DNA of 64,000 bases from Solibacteraceae bacterium (GCA_021324015.1 JAJPJX010000135.1:1-64000), one strand, 5' to 3'. Shown: positions 41,069 through 50,932, counted from the stretch's first letter. The notes: a model not told the origin generated them from the sequence alone. Translations and numbers: made by a program.

Positions 41069-41995
41069 TCAGGAGTAGGCTACCCACAGCGAACCGCGGC
41101 CCTGGCTGGCCGATCCGGCGATGCTGCTAAAGCAGTAGAAGTTATGCGAGCTGCCGCCATCGCTCCAGGAGTCGGTGCTGTCCAGTGAAAAGGCGTCGGA
41201 GAGTTGCGTCCAGTCATACATCTGGCCGCGCAGCAAGGCCTCGTCGGTCATGCTGGCGGTGGCCCATCCCACCAGACAATCCGCCTGATCCAGCGCCAGA
41301 TCGTGCCAGCGATACAGGTTTTGGCCTGGATTGGTGATACTGCCGGAGTTGTAGCCGCTGCCGGCCATCTGTCCGTTGACCGGCACGCGCATTTGCAGCA
41401 TCCCGCACTGCGTCGAACCCGTGTTGGAAACCTCCATCAGGGAGGCGTTCAGAATGCCGGCGCAGTTGCCCTGGTTGGAGGTCGAGCCGTGCCCAAACGA
41501 GTTGCGGAAGGAATTGCGCAGCGTGCTGTCGGTGTCGTTGATGGCGTTCGCGCCGAGGTAAATGGCCTCCGTAATCACGCCCTGATACGGAGCCGGAATC
41601 CAGAGAATCCCGGCATAGGTCACCTCGCGGGCATTGTTGCCGATCGTGAAAATCTCGAAGCGGTATTTGCTGGCCAGGACATGATAGACCTTGCCGGCGG
41701 CGCAGAGCAGATTCCCGCCGTGGGTGGTGCCGCTGGTCTGCACGCAACTGCCGCTGACGTTTTCGAGCGTGACCTGCACGCAGTTGCCGCCGTTATCCTT
41801 GAAGCGCACGCGCCCCTGGTTGAGCGTAGTGCCGTCCTGCGCGGTCTGCATGAGCAGGTTGGTGGTGCCGCCGCCGGAGGAAACCGTCCAGCCCGCCGTG
41901 GTCAGCTTGGCCTGGATGTCCGCGATCAGGTTGGCCTTGGTCGAGCCATCCAGCGTCGTGTTGACGTAGGTGCCGCCGCTAAAGACTGTGCTCAT
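41069..41995 (-). CDS. Tail fibre/structural protein
   Basis: 308 residues, Ser/Gly/Thr-rich, starting MSTVFSGGTYVNTTLDGSTK; beta-rich with several Cys (GNCVQVTLE, GSCVQTSG, GNCAGIL). Resembles phage tail-associated proteins with an N-terminal attachment domain. Identity rests on composition and location. Confidence 0.55.
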   Translation of the reverse strand: MSTVFSGGTYVNTTLDGSTKANLIADIQAKLTTAGWTVSSGGGTTNLLMQTAQDGTTLNQGRVRFKDNGGNCVQVTLENVSGSCVQTSGTTHGGNLLCAAGKVYHVLASKYRFEIFTIGNNAREVTYAGILWIPAPYQGVITEAIYLGANAINDTDSTLRNSFRNSFGHGSTSNQGNCAGILNASLMEVSNTGSTQCGMLQMRVPVNGQMAGSGYNSGSITNPGQNLYRWHDLALDQADCLVGWATASMTDEALLRGQMYDWTQLSDAFSLDSTDSWSDGGSSHNFYCFSSIAGSASQGRGSLWVAYS

Positions 41996-42013
41996 AAGCT
42001 GCCCCTAGCTTAG

Positions 42014-42424
42014 CTAGGCGTTGACGAAGGCGAAAATCTTGTTGCTGCCGCTCGGCCAGGTGATGACCACATCCAGGCCGTTAGTCAGGAAGGGCAGGCC
42101 GCTATAGCTGTCGAAATGCCGAATCAGGCGCGAGGTAGCCGGGCTGCCGGTGTCCTGGTACAGGATGAACTGCGTGATGGTCGAGCCCGCCGGCACCGCC
42201 GCCAGGGTGGCGTCGTCGGCGTCGAACACGCCGCCCGTCAGACTTTTGGTGGTCAGGGCCGCGGCCTGCACCATGGCACTGCCCACGGCGCTGAGGAACT
42301 CGTCGGCGTTCACATCCGCCGTGTAGGCGGCCGTGCACAGGCCTACCTTGATGGTGTCGCCCACCAGGTCAATGAGCTTCTTGCCGATGGCGTCCAAATT
42401 TTTCATGTAGTTGAAATCCGACAT
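42014..42424 (-). CDS. Phage tail structural protein
   Basis: 136 residues: NYMKNLDAIGKKLIDLVGDT then a beta-sandwich-like body (IKVGLCTAAYTADVNADEFL; TITQFILYQDTG; NKIFAFVNA), a pattern common in small phage structural proteins. In the tail cluster. Confidence 0.55.
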   Translation of the reverse strand: MSDFNYMKNLDAIGKKLIDLVGDTIKVGLCTAAYTADVNADEFLSAVGSAMVQAAALTTKSLTGGVFDADDATLAAVPAGSTITQFILYQDTGSPATSRLIRHFDSYSGLPFLTNGLDVVITWPSGSNKIFAFVNA

Positions 42425-42439
42425 AAAACCCTCTCCGTC

Positions 42440-42898
42440 TCACTGCCACTGCAAGGTGAAGCTGGCCACGCCTGCGGCATCGGTGGAACCATCCGAGGCC
42501 ACCACATCCCAGCTCAGTACCGCCAGGTCGCCGAGGTGATCTCCGGTGAAGGCGGACGCCACTACCGGGGTGTCCACGGCAGTCGCGGAGGGGATGGTGA
42601 TGCTCACGAGCGCGGCGCCGTCCAGGTTGATGCGCACGGTCAGATCGGCACTGATCGGCAGGCGCAGCACGCCCACCACCCGCACCGCCGCGCCCTCCAC
42701 GAAGATGGGCACATGATCGGCGATGTCGTCGCCCACGGCAGTGTCCTTGAGGAGCAGGGTGCGGATGTAGGGGCCGCCGCCCCCGCTGGCCTTGGGGGTG
42801 CGCTCGAAGAACAGAATCCAGGGCCGCGTCAGCCGCCCGTCCGCATCGAACATGGGCGTGCGGATGGGAACGCTGGGGATGGAGGTGCCGGTGCTCAA
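42440..42898 (-). CDS. Tail-cluster protein
   Basis: 152 residues. N-terminal MFDADGRLTRPWILFFER resembles the adaptor segment at the start of tail-fibre/tip proteins, followed by a Gly run and a beta domain. Overlaps the gp10-like gene stop by 4 nt. Likely a fibre or tip component. Confidence 0.55.
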   Translation of the reverse strand: MSTGTSIPSVPIRTPMFDADGRLTRPWILFFERTPKASGGGGPYIRTLLLKDTAVGDDIADHVPIFVEGAAVRVVGVLRLPISADLTVRINLDGAALVSITIPSATAVDTPVVASAFTGDHLGDLAVLSWDVVASDGSTDAAGVASFTLQWQ

Positions 42899-44562
42899 CT
42901 GGTCCCTTTCGTGGCCCGCAGGTAGGCGTTGATCCAGGTGTGCCGCATGCCCGCGCTGGAGCGGATGCGGTAAACGCGATCCCGCGGCGCGCCCAAGCGC
43001 CGCCAGATCACGCGCGTGGTGTAGTTGCCGCTGGCGCCGCCGGTGCGCGTGTGCGCGCTGGTCCAGGTGTGCCCGTGATCGTTGGACCAGTACAGGGAGA
43101 ATTGCGGGTCCGTGATCTGCCCGGTTTCCACGTCCAGTTGCAGGCGGTGGTGGACGATCTTAACCTCTTCCTGCTCATCGAACAGGTGCGGCGCGGTGCG
43201 CTCGCGCATGATGATGGTGCCGGCGTCGTCGGTGTAGGCGGCCGACATCACATACAGGTCGCCGGTCTGCCAATCCCCGCCGTAGTGCTTGGGGCCGTCG
43301 CCCAGGTCCACGTAGGCGTGGAAGGCTACCCGGTGGCGGTCGAAGCCCGTGCCGTTCCACCAGCCCCACTGATGCCAGGCAGGCCGGCCGATCCGCTGCG
43401 AAAGCGTGGCGTCGTACACCCAGGTGGCGTTGCCGCTGGGAAACGAGATCACCCAAAAGTGGTGCCCGTTCCAGATCAGCGAGCAGCTCACCGCGTTTTT
43501 GCAGGTGGCATAGCCGGCCCAGGCCTGCTCGATGGCGTGTGTGGAGACGCGCTGGGGGATGAAGCCTTGCGAAAAGAATGCCTGCGGCCCGCCGCGGGAA
43601 ACGTCTCCGCCCAGCCAGGCCACCCCGTTCATTAAGCGCACCGGCGAGGCGGGCGCCAGCAGGCCGTAGTGCTGCACCGCGCCCGGATCGCGCTCGAAGG
43701 GGAAATCCGCCGCCCCGGTGTTGCGCCAAACTTCGGCGGACTGCTCGGACCCGAACAGCCAAAGATCCTCGTGATCCGCCAGCATGGCCCACAGGTTGTC
43801 GGGATAGGCTTCTTTGAACTCGAATTCGTCGGCGTACCAGGTGGTGCCGTCGTTGAGCGCGCTCTTGAAGAATTTGTTGCTGGTGAAGGCCTCGCCCACC
43901 AGGAAGAAGCCATCCAGCAGCGCCCCGGTGGCGCCGGTCACCAGGTCGCCCAGCTCGCGCGCTTCGCCGCCCGTCGAGCCCAGCGTGCCCAACGCGGCGC
44001 TGCAGGTGGCCACGCCGTCCCCATCCACGGAAAGGATGGTCACGTCCTGCACGGTGAAGCCAGTTCCGCCGGTGATGTGCAGGATGAGACCGACATCGGT
44101 GGCGTCGAACGGGTAAGCCGTGCTGGACACCTTGGTGTTGTCGGTGCCGTCAATCGCTAAGTCGGTGTACTCAGTGACGATGAAGCGCGGCTGTACGGGG
44201 CCGTCCCCGTTGTCGCAGTAGACCTTGCCCGCGGAGACCACCAGCAACTGGTTGCCGTTGGGCAGGATCACCGCCGGGTTGCCATCGTTACCCACATCGC
44301 CGCGATCGTCGTAGCTGCCGCCGGCAAAGATTTCGCACAAACGCGAGCCCGCCACCGCAAACAGGCGATTCTCGCCGGGCCACAAGGCCCGCACGGCGCC
44401 GGGTAGCGTGCCGATTTTGGCCAGGCCGGGTCTGCCGCGCAGCACCCACTTGCTCTTGCCCGTGCCGCTCTCCACAAACTGCGGATAGACGTTGATGGCG
44501 CTCTGACAATCCGCGTCCAACGATTCGAGCGTGTAGGCGTCGCCAATGAAGTTGAACTGCAT
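42895..44562 (-). CDS. Packaged-DNA stabilisation protein, P22 gp10-like
   Basis: 555 residues. Begins with the family-style segment DADCQSAINVYPQFVESGTGKSKW (quoted in part: NVYPQFVESG) and WVLRGRPGL, then a long beta-rich body consistent with the gp10 tail-hub propeller (RLFAVAGSRLCEIF; AWLGGDVSRGGPQAFF). In P22, gp10 plugs the portal after gp4. Position directly after the two gp4-like genes agrees. Confidence 0.75.
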   Translation of the reverse strand: MQFNFIGDAYTLESLDADCQSAINVYPQFVESGTGKSKWVLRGRPGLAKIGTLPGAVRALWPGENRLFAVAGSRLCEIFAGGSYDDRGDVGNDGNPAVILPNGNQLLVVSAGKVYCDNGDGPVQPRFIVTEYTDLAIDGTDNTKVSSTAYPFDATDVGLILHITGGTGFTVQDVTILSVDGDGVATCSAALGTLGSTGGEARELGDLVTGATGALLDGFFLVGEAFTSNKFFKSALNDGTTWYADEFEFKEAYPDNLWAMLADHEDLWLFGSEQSAEVWRNTGAADFPFERDPGAVQHYGLLAPASPVRLMNGVAWLGGDVSRGGPQAFFSQGFIPQRVSTHAIEQAWAGYATCKNAVSCSLIWNGHHFWVISFPSGNATWVYDATLSQRIGRPAWHQWGWWNGTGFDRHRVAFHAYVDLGDGPKHYGGDWQTGDLYVMSAAYTDDAGTIIMRERTAPHLFDEQEEVKIVHHRLQLDVETGQITDPQFSLYWSNDHGHTWTSAHTRTGGASGNYTTRVIWRRLGAPRDRVYRIRSSAGMRHTWINAYLRATKGTS

Positions 44563-44577
44563 GGGAGGAGGCGGGAG

Positions 44578-45306
44578 TTACTTCTGGTATTCGCCCGTGT
44601 ACCAGTTCCAGCGCCCGCTGGGACTGCTCAGCGCCGCATCGCAGCGCATCTCCAGGGTGGGCGCGTTCAGGCTCTTGATGCGCGCTTTAGTGTCGGCCGC
44701 GCGCTCGATCACCAGCGGATCGCGCGTGGAGCGCCCCGGATAGCGCGGGATCAGTTCCAGCGCCAGGTTGTACTCCAGCGCGTTCTGATACCCCGGCGGA
44801 AAAGCTACCGGGTCCTCCAGGCTGGCAAAGGCGCTGGTGAGCTGCCAGTTATAGAGCGCCAACTGGTTGCTCACGGTGGGCGCCGGCCACAGAATGATCT
44901 TGCCCAGGGGAAAATCGGGCTGGTAGTAGAGCTTGGTGCACAGCGTACTGGCCAGGGTCTTGAGCGGCACGGCCTGCCACTGCTCCAGCGTGAGCACTTC
45001 CATGGGCTGTTCCAGCGGTTGCGCCGGATTGGCCAGCCAGAGGTAGCCGGCGCGCTCGATGCGCGGCGGCCGGGCGGTATCGAAGTCGCCGCCCGGGCCG
45101 ATGGTGTAGGTCTGCTGGTTGGCCTGGACGTTCCAGACGCTGCGCGGCGTGGTGTAGACCATCAGCCGCTCGATGTTCCAGGCGTCCAGCATGGCGTTGA
45201 GCACGTCCAGGCCTTCGGCCAGTTCGCTCGGGCTGGCGGTGCGCCGCGGGCGGCCCAGCACGCCGGCCAGGCGCAGGCCCGTGTAGATCAGGTCGCTGAC
45301 GGTCAT
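44578..45306 (-). CDS. gp4-like tail accessory/adaptor protein, paralogue A
   Basis: 242 residues. TVSDLIYTGLRLAGVLG, LDVLNAMLDAWNIERLMVY, TYTIGPGGDFDTARP and AFPPGYQNALEYNLALEL match the P22 gp4-type head-completion family. Clearly paralogous to the next gene (45319-46005). Forms the first ring below the portal in relatives. Confidence 0.75.
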   Translation of the reverse strand: MTVSDLIYTGLRLAGVLGRPRRTASPSELAEGLDVLNAMLDAWNIERLMVYTTPRSVWNVQANQQTYTIGPGGDFDTARPPRIERAGYLWLANPAQPLEQPMEVLTLEQWQAVPLKTLASTLCTKLYYQPDFPLGKIILWPAPTVSNQLALYNWQLTSAFASLEDPVAFPPGYQNALEYNLALELIPRYPGRSTRDPLVIERAADTKARIKSLNAPTLEMRCDAALSSPSGRWNWYTGEYQK

Positions 45307-45318
45307 GCGCGGATTCCT

Positions 45319-46005
45319 TTACGCGGCTACTTGCTGCGGCGCCGCGGGCGCGGGCCGCAAGGGCGTGGTGGCGGCCAGGTTGGAGACATTCAGCCCCGCC
45401 AGTTCGGCTTTCAGTTGCGCGGCTTGCGCGGCCACCGAGGCGGAGACCTCGCGGCCGTACTCGGGCGCCAGGTCCAGCGCCAGGTTGTAGCGGATGGCCT
45501 TCTCGTAGCCCGGCGGGAAGTCCAGATCGTCGTCCAGCGCCAGCGTGCCGATCTCTTCCCACACGTACAGATCCAGCGTGGGCGTGCCCGATGGTTTGGG
45601 CCACAGGTTCAGCTTGGCCAGGGGATAGTCGTTATCGTTGTAGAGCTTCAGCGGGCGCAATCCGCTGAGACTCTTCTCCTCGATCGCGGCCCACTCGTCG
45701 GGGCCGATCAGGTCCAACTCGTCGCTCAGGCCGTTGGACTGAATCACGTTGGCCCGCTGGATCTTTACAGGGCGGGCGCTGTTGAAGTCGCCGCCCGTGC
45801 CCATGGTGTAGGTGCCCTTGCTGCCGGTGAGCGGGAATTGCTTGTTCTGGATGGTGTAGACGGTGAACTGCTGGGTGTTCCACTCCGCCAGCATCTGGTT
45901 GAGCACGGCCAGGCCGTCCGCGCGGTCCTCGTCGTTGCCACCCTCGCCCACTTCAAACTCGCCAAACAGGCGTAGGGCGCTGTCGATCAGGTCTTGCACC
46001 TTCAT
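45319..46005 (-). CDS. gp4-like tail accessory/adaptor protein, paralogue B
   Basis: 228 residues from the ATG of MKVQDLIDSALRLFGEF. Shares with paralogue A: LAVLNQMLAEWNTQQF, TYTMGTGGDFNSARP, LYNDNDYPLAKLNLWPKP and FPPGYEKAIRYNLALDL. Adjacent upstream copy, nearer the coat gene. The C-terminus ends in an Ala/Pro tail. Two tandem copies may divide adaptor and accessory duties or form a mixed ring. Confidence 0.75.
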   Translation of the reverse strand: MKVQDLIDSALRLFGEFEVGEGGNDEDRADGLAVLNQMLAEWNTQQFTVYTIQNKQFPLTGSKGTYTMGTGGDFNSARPVKIQRANVIQSNGLSDELDLIGPDEWAAIEEKSLSGLRPLKLYNDNDYPLAKLNLWPKPSGTPTLDLYVWEEIGTLALDDDLDFPPGYEKAIRYNLALDLAPEYGREVSASVAAQAAQLKAELAGLNVSNLAATTPLRPAPAAPQQVAA

Positions 46006-46262
46006 CTGGATCCGCCTTTCTTTGCGGGCTTGCGTTCGGCGGCATCCGCGCGGATGGCCTCCAACTGCTGGGCCAACTCGGCGCAGCGGGCCGCCAGGCG
46101 GTCGCGCTCGGCGCGCAGCGCGGCCAGCGGATCCACGGGCGCCTGCGCGGGCAGCGTGTCCAGCCAGTCCGGGCCCAGCGCGGCCTCTTCGGCGGGATCG
46201 TGCACGATGCGCGAATCGCCCGTGAGCGAACGCTTCCACTTGGGGTATTGCTTCTTCGGCAT
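46002..46262 (-). CDS. Small coiled-coil head-cluster protein
   Basis: 86 residues: MPKKQYPKWKRSLTGDSRIV, an acidic EEAALGPDW segment, then a coiled coil (LAALRAERDRLAARCAELAQ) and a basic tail. Small proteins of this build (basic start, xxxEEEAALGPxW) are frequent beside phage coat genes. Overlaps paralogue B by 4 nt. Confidence 0.6.
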   Translation of the reverse strand: MPKKQYPKWKRSLTGDSRIVHDPAEEAALGPDWLDTLPAQAPVDPLAALRAERDRLAARCAELAQQLEAIRADAAERKPAKKGGSR

Positions 46263-46346
46263 GGGGAGAAACTCCTGGGGGAAAAACGGGGGCGGGGCCG
46301 CCCCGCAGATGGGAGGAGCGGCCCGGCCCCCAGCGCAGCGTGCCGG

Positions 46347-47612
46347 CTACCGCTGAATGCGGCAGGCCAGCTCGCGCCGCAGCACGGCCCAGCCGCCCAG
46401 CACATCGAGGCGGCAGGGGAACTTGTCCGCGTTCACGTCATAGGCGCGAACCAGACGCATGCTGATGTTGGTTTCGGGATCCACGATTCGCGCGGCCATG
46501 TCCACGCCGCGGGGCATGGGCAGGTCGGCGGTGGCAAACACAAAGGCATCCCGGTGGAAGGCGATGGAGGTGGGCGAGACTTTGCCGGTCACGTCGGCGT
46601 AGTTCGCGGTGCCCTTGTTGAACAGATAGACCTTGGCGCCGGAGGCCGGGGAAGCCGTGACGGTCTGACCCGCCACCTTGTCGCCGGTGTCCTTGTCGGG
46701 CGGAGTCAGCGGCGGCGCGATCTTGACCGTAGCCGTGCCGTCGCCGCCGATGGTGCAGAGTTCGGTGACGGTGAACGGCTGCAGCACGCCGGTGGTCTGG
46801 CGGTTCTGCAGGTTGACCTGGTAGACGCCCTCGAACTGGAGGATGTCGCCGGGGTTGATCTTCGTGCCGGCGGTGCCGGTCTTGACGGTGATCTGGGAGC
46901 CGGTCTGGTCCGCGTCGTCCACCAGCAGGTCGCCGGCCAGGTTGCCGACCGTGTGCGCCTGGGTGTTCTGGTCCATGGACCACTGGAAGCCCAGAGCGGT
47001 GCCCATCTCGCCCATCTCGTACTGCTCCTTGATGTGGTTGGAGCTTTGGAACAGGCCTTTCAGAGCATCCACGGCGTTGGCTTCCAGTTGCGGATCCAGC
47101 ACCAGGTAGCGCTTGCCATCGCGCGGCGCCGAAGAGTTGTCCAGCGCCACTTTGGCGCTCAACACGGCTTGCGTGATGGTGGGCGAGGAGGCGCCGGTGA
47201 GATCCACGCCCGGGGTTCCCACGTAGTTGGCGATCTGCGCGCTCAGGGCCAGGCCGTCGTAGTCGATGGCGTTGGCGATACTGGCCACCGCCGGCTGGAT
47301 GATGTCCTGGCTGAAGCGCTCGATGGAGAGCAGCAGATCCGCGCTGGTGAAGTTGATGTCGCAGCCGTACTGCGTGTTGAGCACCAGCGGCGTGCTGGTC
47401 TGCGTGATGTCTTCCACCGCCAGCGCGGAGGTGCGCCGGCCCACGTAGCGCGGCGGCATACGCACGTTCAGAGTGTTGCCGATCTTGGCACCCTCTTTGC
47501 CGAATTTGTCGTCGTACTGGCGGTTCACCTTCTTGGTGAACTGCAATTGGTTCTTGAGAGAGGAAAGGGCCTCCAGCGTAATCATGCTGGGGGTCAAAAA
47601 CACGTTGCCCAT
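46347..47612 (-). CDS. Major coat protein, P22 gp5-like
   Basis: 421 residues. N-terminal FLTPSMITLEALSSLKNQL, NRQYDDKFGKEGAKIGNTL and NVRMPPRYVGR are typical of P22-type coat proteins; the remainder is HK97-fold-like with the usual FQSSNHIKEQYEMGEMG segment. Between scaffold (47694-48668) and gp4-like genes, as expected. A truncated look-alike of its N-terminus is encoded at 14548-14853. Confidence 0.85.
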   Translation of the reverse strand: MGNVFLTPSMITLEALSSLKNQLQFTKKVNRQYDDKFGKEGAKIGNTLNVRMPPRYVGRRTSALAVEDITQTSTPLVLNTQYGCDINFTSADLLLSIERFSQDIIQPAVASIANAIDYDGLALSAQIANYVGTPGVDLTGASSPTITQAVLSAKVALDNSSAPRDGKRYLVLDPQLEANAVDALKGLFQSSNHIKEQYEMGEMGTALGFQWSMDQNTQAHTVGNLAGDLLVDDADQTGSQITVKTGTAGTKINPGDILQFEGVYQVNLQNRQTTGVLQPFTVTELCTIGGDGTATVKIAPPLTPPDKDTGDKVAGQTVTASPASGAKVYLFNKGTANYADVTGKVSPTSIAFHRDAFVFATADLPMPRGVDMAARIVDPETNISMRLVRAYDVNADKFPCRLDVLGGWAVLRRELACRIQR

Positions 47613-47693
47613 GTGATTCGTCCTTCTGCCTCGCGGCAGTAGTGGGGCCGACGTCTATCTCACGACCGTCGCCGGGCACCCGTGGCGTGCGGC

Positions 47694-48668
47694 TTATCGG
47701 CCGCCGCCGGCAGCACGCCAGGCCCGCCATTCCACCGGCGTCATCTTCTCCGGGTCCTTCTCGGCGGAGGCCGAGGCGGATACCGGGCGGATGGGCGCGG
47801 GGGCGCGGGAGCCGGCGCGAGGTTGCGGTTGCGGAGCGGCGCTGCGGGCGGCCGGTTTGGCCGCCTCGCGCGTGAACTTGGTTTCCAGATGGCCGATGGC
47901 GCGGGCTTGGCCCAGCGGCGGCAGGGCGGCGATGCGCTCGGCTTCCTCGGGGTGTTGCCCGAGGTAGTAGCACACGTCCGCGCCCACTTCGCTCTCCAGA
48001 ATCACCGCCTGCATGTACTCGGTGATCTGAATGTCGTCGTTGCCCACTACCTGGTCGTAGTCCTGGTAGCGCGTGCGCGCGTCATCGAGCTGGCGGCCCC
48101 AGGCCTCTTGTCTCGCCTGGGTCTGCTTGTTCTGCTCGATCTCGGCCAGCTTGGCGGTGATCTTCTGCTCGGCCTTCCACTCCGCCAGCGCCTCGGTGAA
48201 TTCTTCGTAGGTCTCGAAGTCCTCTACCTTGGGCTTGGCGGGGGTGGCGGCGCTTTCGGGGGCGGCCGGCTCGGTGGTTTCCGCTTGCGCGGCGGGGTCC
48301 GTTCCCCGCAGTTTTGCCAGTTCCGCTTCCAGTTCCGCGGCCTTGCGCTCGGCCTCGCGTTGTTTGGCGATGGCCTTGTCGATGCGCTTCTGCACGTTGG
48401 GCGAAACGAAACGTCCGTTCTCGTCGCGTACCTGCTCCGATTTCTCCGGGTCCGACTCCGGGGCGGTTTTGTCCGTGGCCGCGGAATCGTCGCTGGGCGC
48501 GGCCTCGGGCGCGGGTTTCTCGGTCTCTCCCGACTCCGGCGCTTTGCCAGCCGAACCGCTCACGATGGTCTCGACGGTATCGGTCTGGTAGCCGTACTCC
48601 GCGAGGGCTGCTTGCACCTCTTCGGGGCTGTCGGTGGTGGAAACGAGGGTGATGCTACTGTCGCTCAT
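47694..48668 (-). CDS. Scaffolding protein, P22 gp8-like
   Basis: 324 residues, acidic N-terminal half (SGETEKPAPEAAPSDDSAAT), central coiled coil (KRIDKAIAKQREAERKAAEL), helical C-terminal part with basic tail. Length, charge pattern and its place between portal and coat identify it as scaffold. An 81-bp gap separates it from the coat gene and a 115-bp gap from the portal; no motif seen in either. Confidence 0.75.
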   Translation of the reverse strand: MSDSSITLVSTTDSPEEVQAALAEYGYQTDTVETIVSGSAGKAPESGETEKPAPEAAPSDDSAATDKTAPESDPEKSEQVRDENGRFVSPNVQKRIDKAIAKQREAERKAAELEAELAKLRGTDPAAQAETTEPAAPESAATPAKPKVEDFETYEEFTEALAEWKAEQKITAKLAEIEQNKQTQARQEAWGRQLDDARTRYQDYDQVVGNDDIQITEYMQAVILESEVGADVCYYLGQHPEEAERIAALPPLGQARAIGHLETKFTREAAKPAARSAAPQPQPRAGSRAPAPIRPVSASASAEKDPEKMTPVEWRAWRAAGGGR

Positions 48669-48783
48669 GCGTAGGGGGTCTCCCTTGGGGGCGCGGTCTA
48701 CGAAGCCGGCCGTGAGGCGGGGTTTGGGCGGGCCGGCGCACAGCGGAGCCGGCCCGTTAGTCGCTTGCGGGGGAAAAATCTCG

Positions 48784-50919
48784 TTAGGCGGCCTGCGGCT
48801 CAGTCTGGCCGGCGGGGGGCGGCTGCGGCTCGGCCGCGGACGGCTGGGCCATCTCCTGCTCGTGGCCGATCTGTTCGGCCTCGTGCAGCAACTCCAGGCG
48901 GTGCTGGATGGATTCGTAATCCAGCTTGGCCAGGGCTTGCGCGTCGCTGGATTTGGCGCGTAGCTCCGCCGCTACGATGGAGGCCTGCGCCTGCATGGCG
49001 GCGATGCGCTCGCGCGATTCCAACTCCAGGCGCTTGGTCTTGATGTCCTCGGTGGCGGCATTCAGCGCCGCGGTCAACTGCTGGTTCATGGCCGTCAGTT
49101 GCGCCAGTTGTGTCTGCACTTGCGGCGGAATGGGCATCTGCTGGCCATCGCCTTCCTGGAGCGCGGGCGGCAGGGTCTTCTTGAGCCGGTCGGCGATCTC
49201 GCTGGCTCCCGGCCAGTCCATGTTGCGCACCATCAGGTCGCCGGCAATCTGCATGATCTGCGGATAGCTCTGCGTGAGCTGCACCATGGAGGCCACCGCC
49301 TCCTGGCGCTTGGACTGGTAGGATGGCCCGACGCTCACGGTCACGTCATAGCGCCCGGTGGAGAGGTCGTAGAACTTCTGCAGGCCCTTCTGGACAAACG
49401 GCGCGTTGAGGGTCACGGTCTCGTGGGTTTCGTCCGGCCGCACAATGCGCACCACCCGCCCCGGGCGGTCGTAAATCTTGGGCTCCAGGTCCAACAGCAC
49501 TTTGCCCAGGTACTTGATGGAGCGCGCCAGGTTGTCGGTGAAGTTGAAGTTGGCAACATCGCCCTGCTTCTGGCGCGCCAGGATGGCCTTGCCGCTCTGC
49601 TCCGGGCCGCGTTCGCCCAGGGAAGCATCATAGATGCCGGCGGTGGCCTTCAGATCGTTGTCGGCTTGCGCCACGGCGACGGCGATGGCCTGGATGGGCG
49701 CTTCCCCGAAGTTGCGTTGCGGCGGCGGCAGCAGGTTGTTGCCGGCCGTCTTGGCTTTGTACTTGAGCACCGCCACGGCGCGCACGTTGGCGTTCTTCCA
49801 TTCCTGCTCGTGGCCCTCGATCTGCGATTCCTCGGCCACGTAGGGCGCTTTGGGCGCCAGGGCGATGGATTCCACCAGCGCGGAGCGCATGTAGTTGTAT
49901 TGTCGCTGCGGGTCGCGCTGGTTGCGCACCACGCCGCGCAGCACGCGCTTGCCGTTGACGTTGATCTCCTCGCCGTAGACCCCGATCACGGGCAGATAGC
50001 GGCCCGCCAGCACGCGCTCGTCCAGCACTTCCCGCGCGTTCAGCTTGTACCAGTGGAAGCGCGGGCGCTCGGTTTCGCGCGTCTGCACCGGCTCGACGCC
50101 GGCGGGGAGGTCCGCCTGGTCCACTACCGAACCGTCCGGCAGTTCGCAGATGGTGGCCTTCTCGGGCTCGTACTCGAAATATTCGGCCACGCGGATCTTG
50201 CCGCCCGGAAACCACAGCGGGCCTTCGTCCCCCAGGCTGCTGAACTCGTCCAGGCTGGCCAGCTCCGAGTGGGGATACTGCGCCTTGTAGTCGTCGGGCA
50301 GCAGATCGCCCACGATGAAGCCCCACTTGGCATCCGAACGGTCGCGCTTCTGCGCGGTGGGGTCCAGGTACACCGTGAAGGGGTTTTGGATGGACTCGAT
50401 GAGGATTTCCTGATCGAAGCTGCGTTCGTCCTGGTATTCGGTGAGCACGCGGAAATAGCCGAAGCCGAAAATGACGGCATGCTCGAAGGCCGTATCGTAG
50501 GCCACGTCCGCCGCGGAATTGATTTCGATGTGGCGGGTGAGTCCCTGGTAGATTTCGGCGGTGTCCTGGTCGGCGCCGTCGCCCACCGGGTTGACCTGGA
50601 TGGCGGGGCGATTCTCGCGCTGCGAATTGGTGATCTGCTTGATGAATTGCGGCAGGCGATTGATGGTCAGACAGGGGCGCTGGTCCGCCAGGCGGTCGCT
50701 CTCGATGCTGGCGGGCCACTGCTTGCCCAGGTAGAAGTCCAGATCCTCCAGGGCCTCCTGGCGGATCTCGCTCTCGGCTTCGGCAGCCAGTTGGAAGCGC
50801 TCTTTGACCTTGCGCAGAAAAGCGTCGTGACGGACGCGATCCGAGGGTGGGGCCGCCGGCGCGGAGGCCTCCACGGTGACGTGCGCGCCGGATCGCCGGC
50901 GGGGAGGGAGGGGAAACAT
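48784..50919 (-). CDS. Portal protein, P22 gp1-like
   Basis: About 711 residues from the Met of MFPLPPRRRSG. Family segments: DLDFYLGKQWPASIES, RPCLTINRLPQFIKQITN SQRENRP, FGFGYFRVLTEYQDE and a C-terminal helical barrel/coiled coil (TQLAQLTAMNQQLTAALNAA). Forms the 12-mer DNA entry pore and motor base. Overlap-free from the upstream methyltransferase (13 bp gap). Confidence 0.85.
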   Translation of the reverse strand: MFPLPPRRRSGAHVTVEASAPAAPPSDRVRHDAFLRKVKERFQLAAEAESEIRQEALEDLDFYLGKQWPASIESDRLADQRPCLTINRLPQFIKQITNSQRENRPAIQVNPVGDGADQDTAEIYQGLTRHIEINSAADVAYDTAFEHAVIFGFGYFRVLTEYQDERSFDQEILIESIQNPFTVYLDPTAQKRDRSDAKWGFIVGDLLPDDYKAQYPHSELASLDEFSSLGDEGPLWFPGGKIRVAEYFEYEPEKATICELPDGSVVDQADLPAGVEPVQTRETERPRFHWYKLNAREVLDERVLAGRYLPVIGVYGEEINVNGKRVLRGVVRNQRDPQRQYNYMRSALVESIALAPKAPYVAEESQIEGHEQEWKNANVRAVAVLKYKAKTAGNNLLPPPQRNFGEAPIQAIAVAVAQADNDLKATAGIYDASLGERGPEQSGKAILARQKQGDVANFNFTDNLARSIKYLGKVLLDLEPKIYDRPGRVVRIVRPDETHETVTLNAPFVQKGLQKFYDLSTGRYDVTVSVGPSYQSKRQEAVASMVQLTQSYPQIMQIAGDLMVRNMDWPGASEIADRLKKTLPPALQEGDGQQMPIPPQVQTQLAQLTAMNQQLTAALNAATEDIKTKRLELESRERIAAMQAQASIVAAELRAKSSDAQALAKLDYESIQHRLELLHEAEQIGHEQEMAQPSAAEPQPPPAGQTEPQAA

Positions 50920-50932
50920 GAGAGGGAGACTT

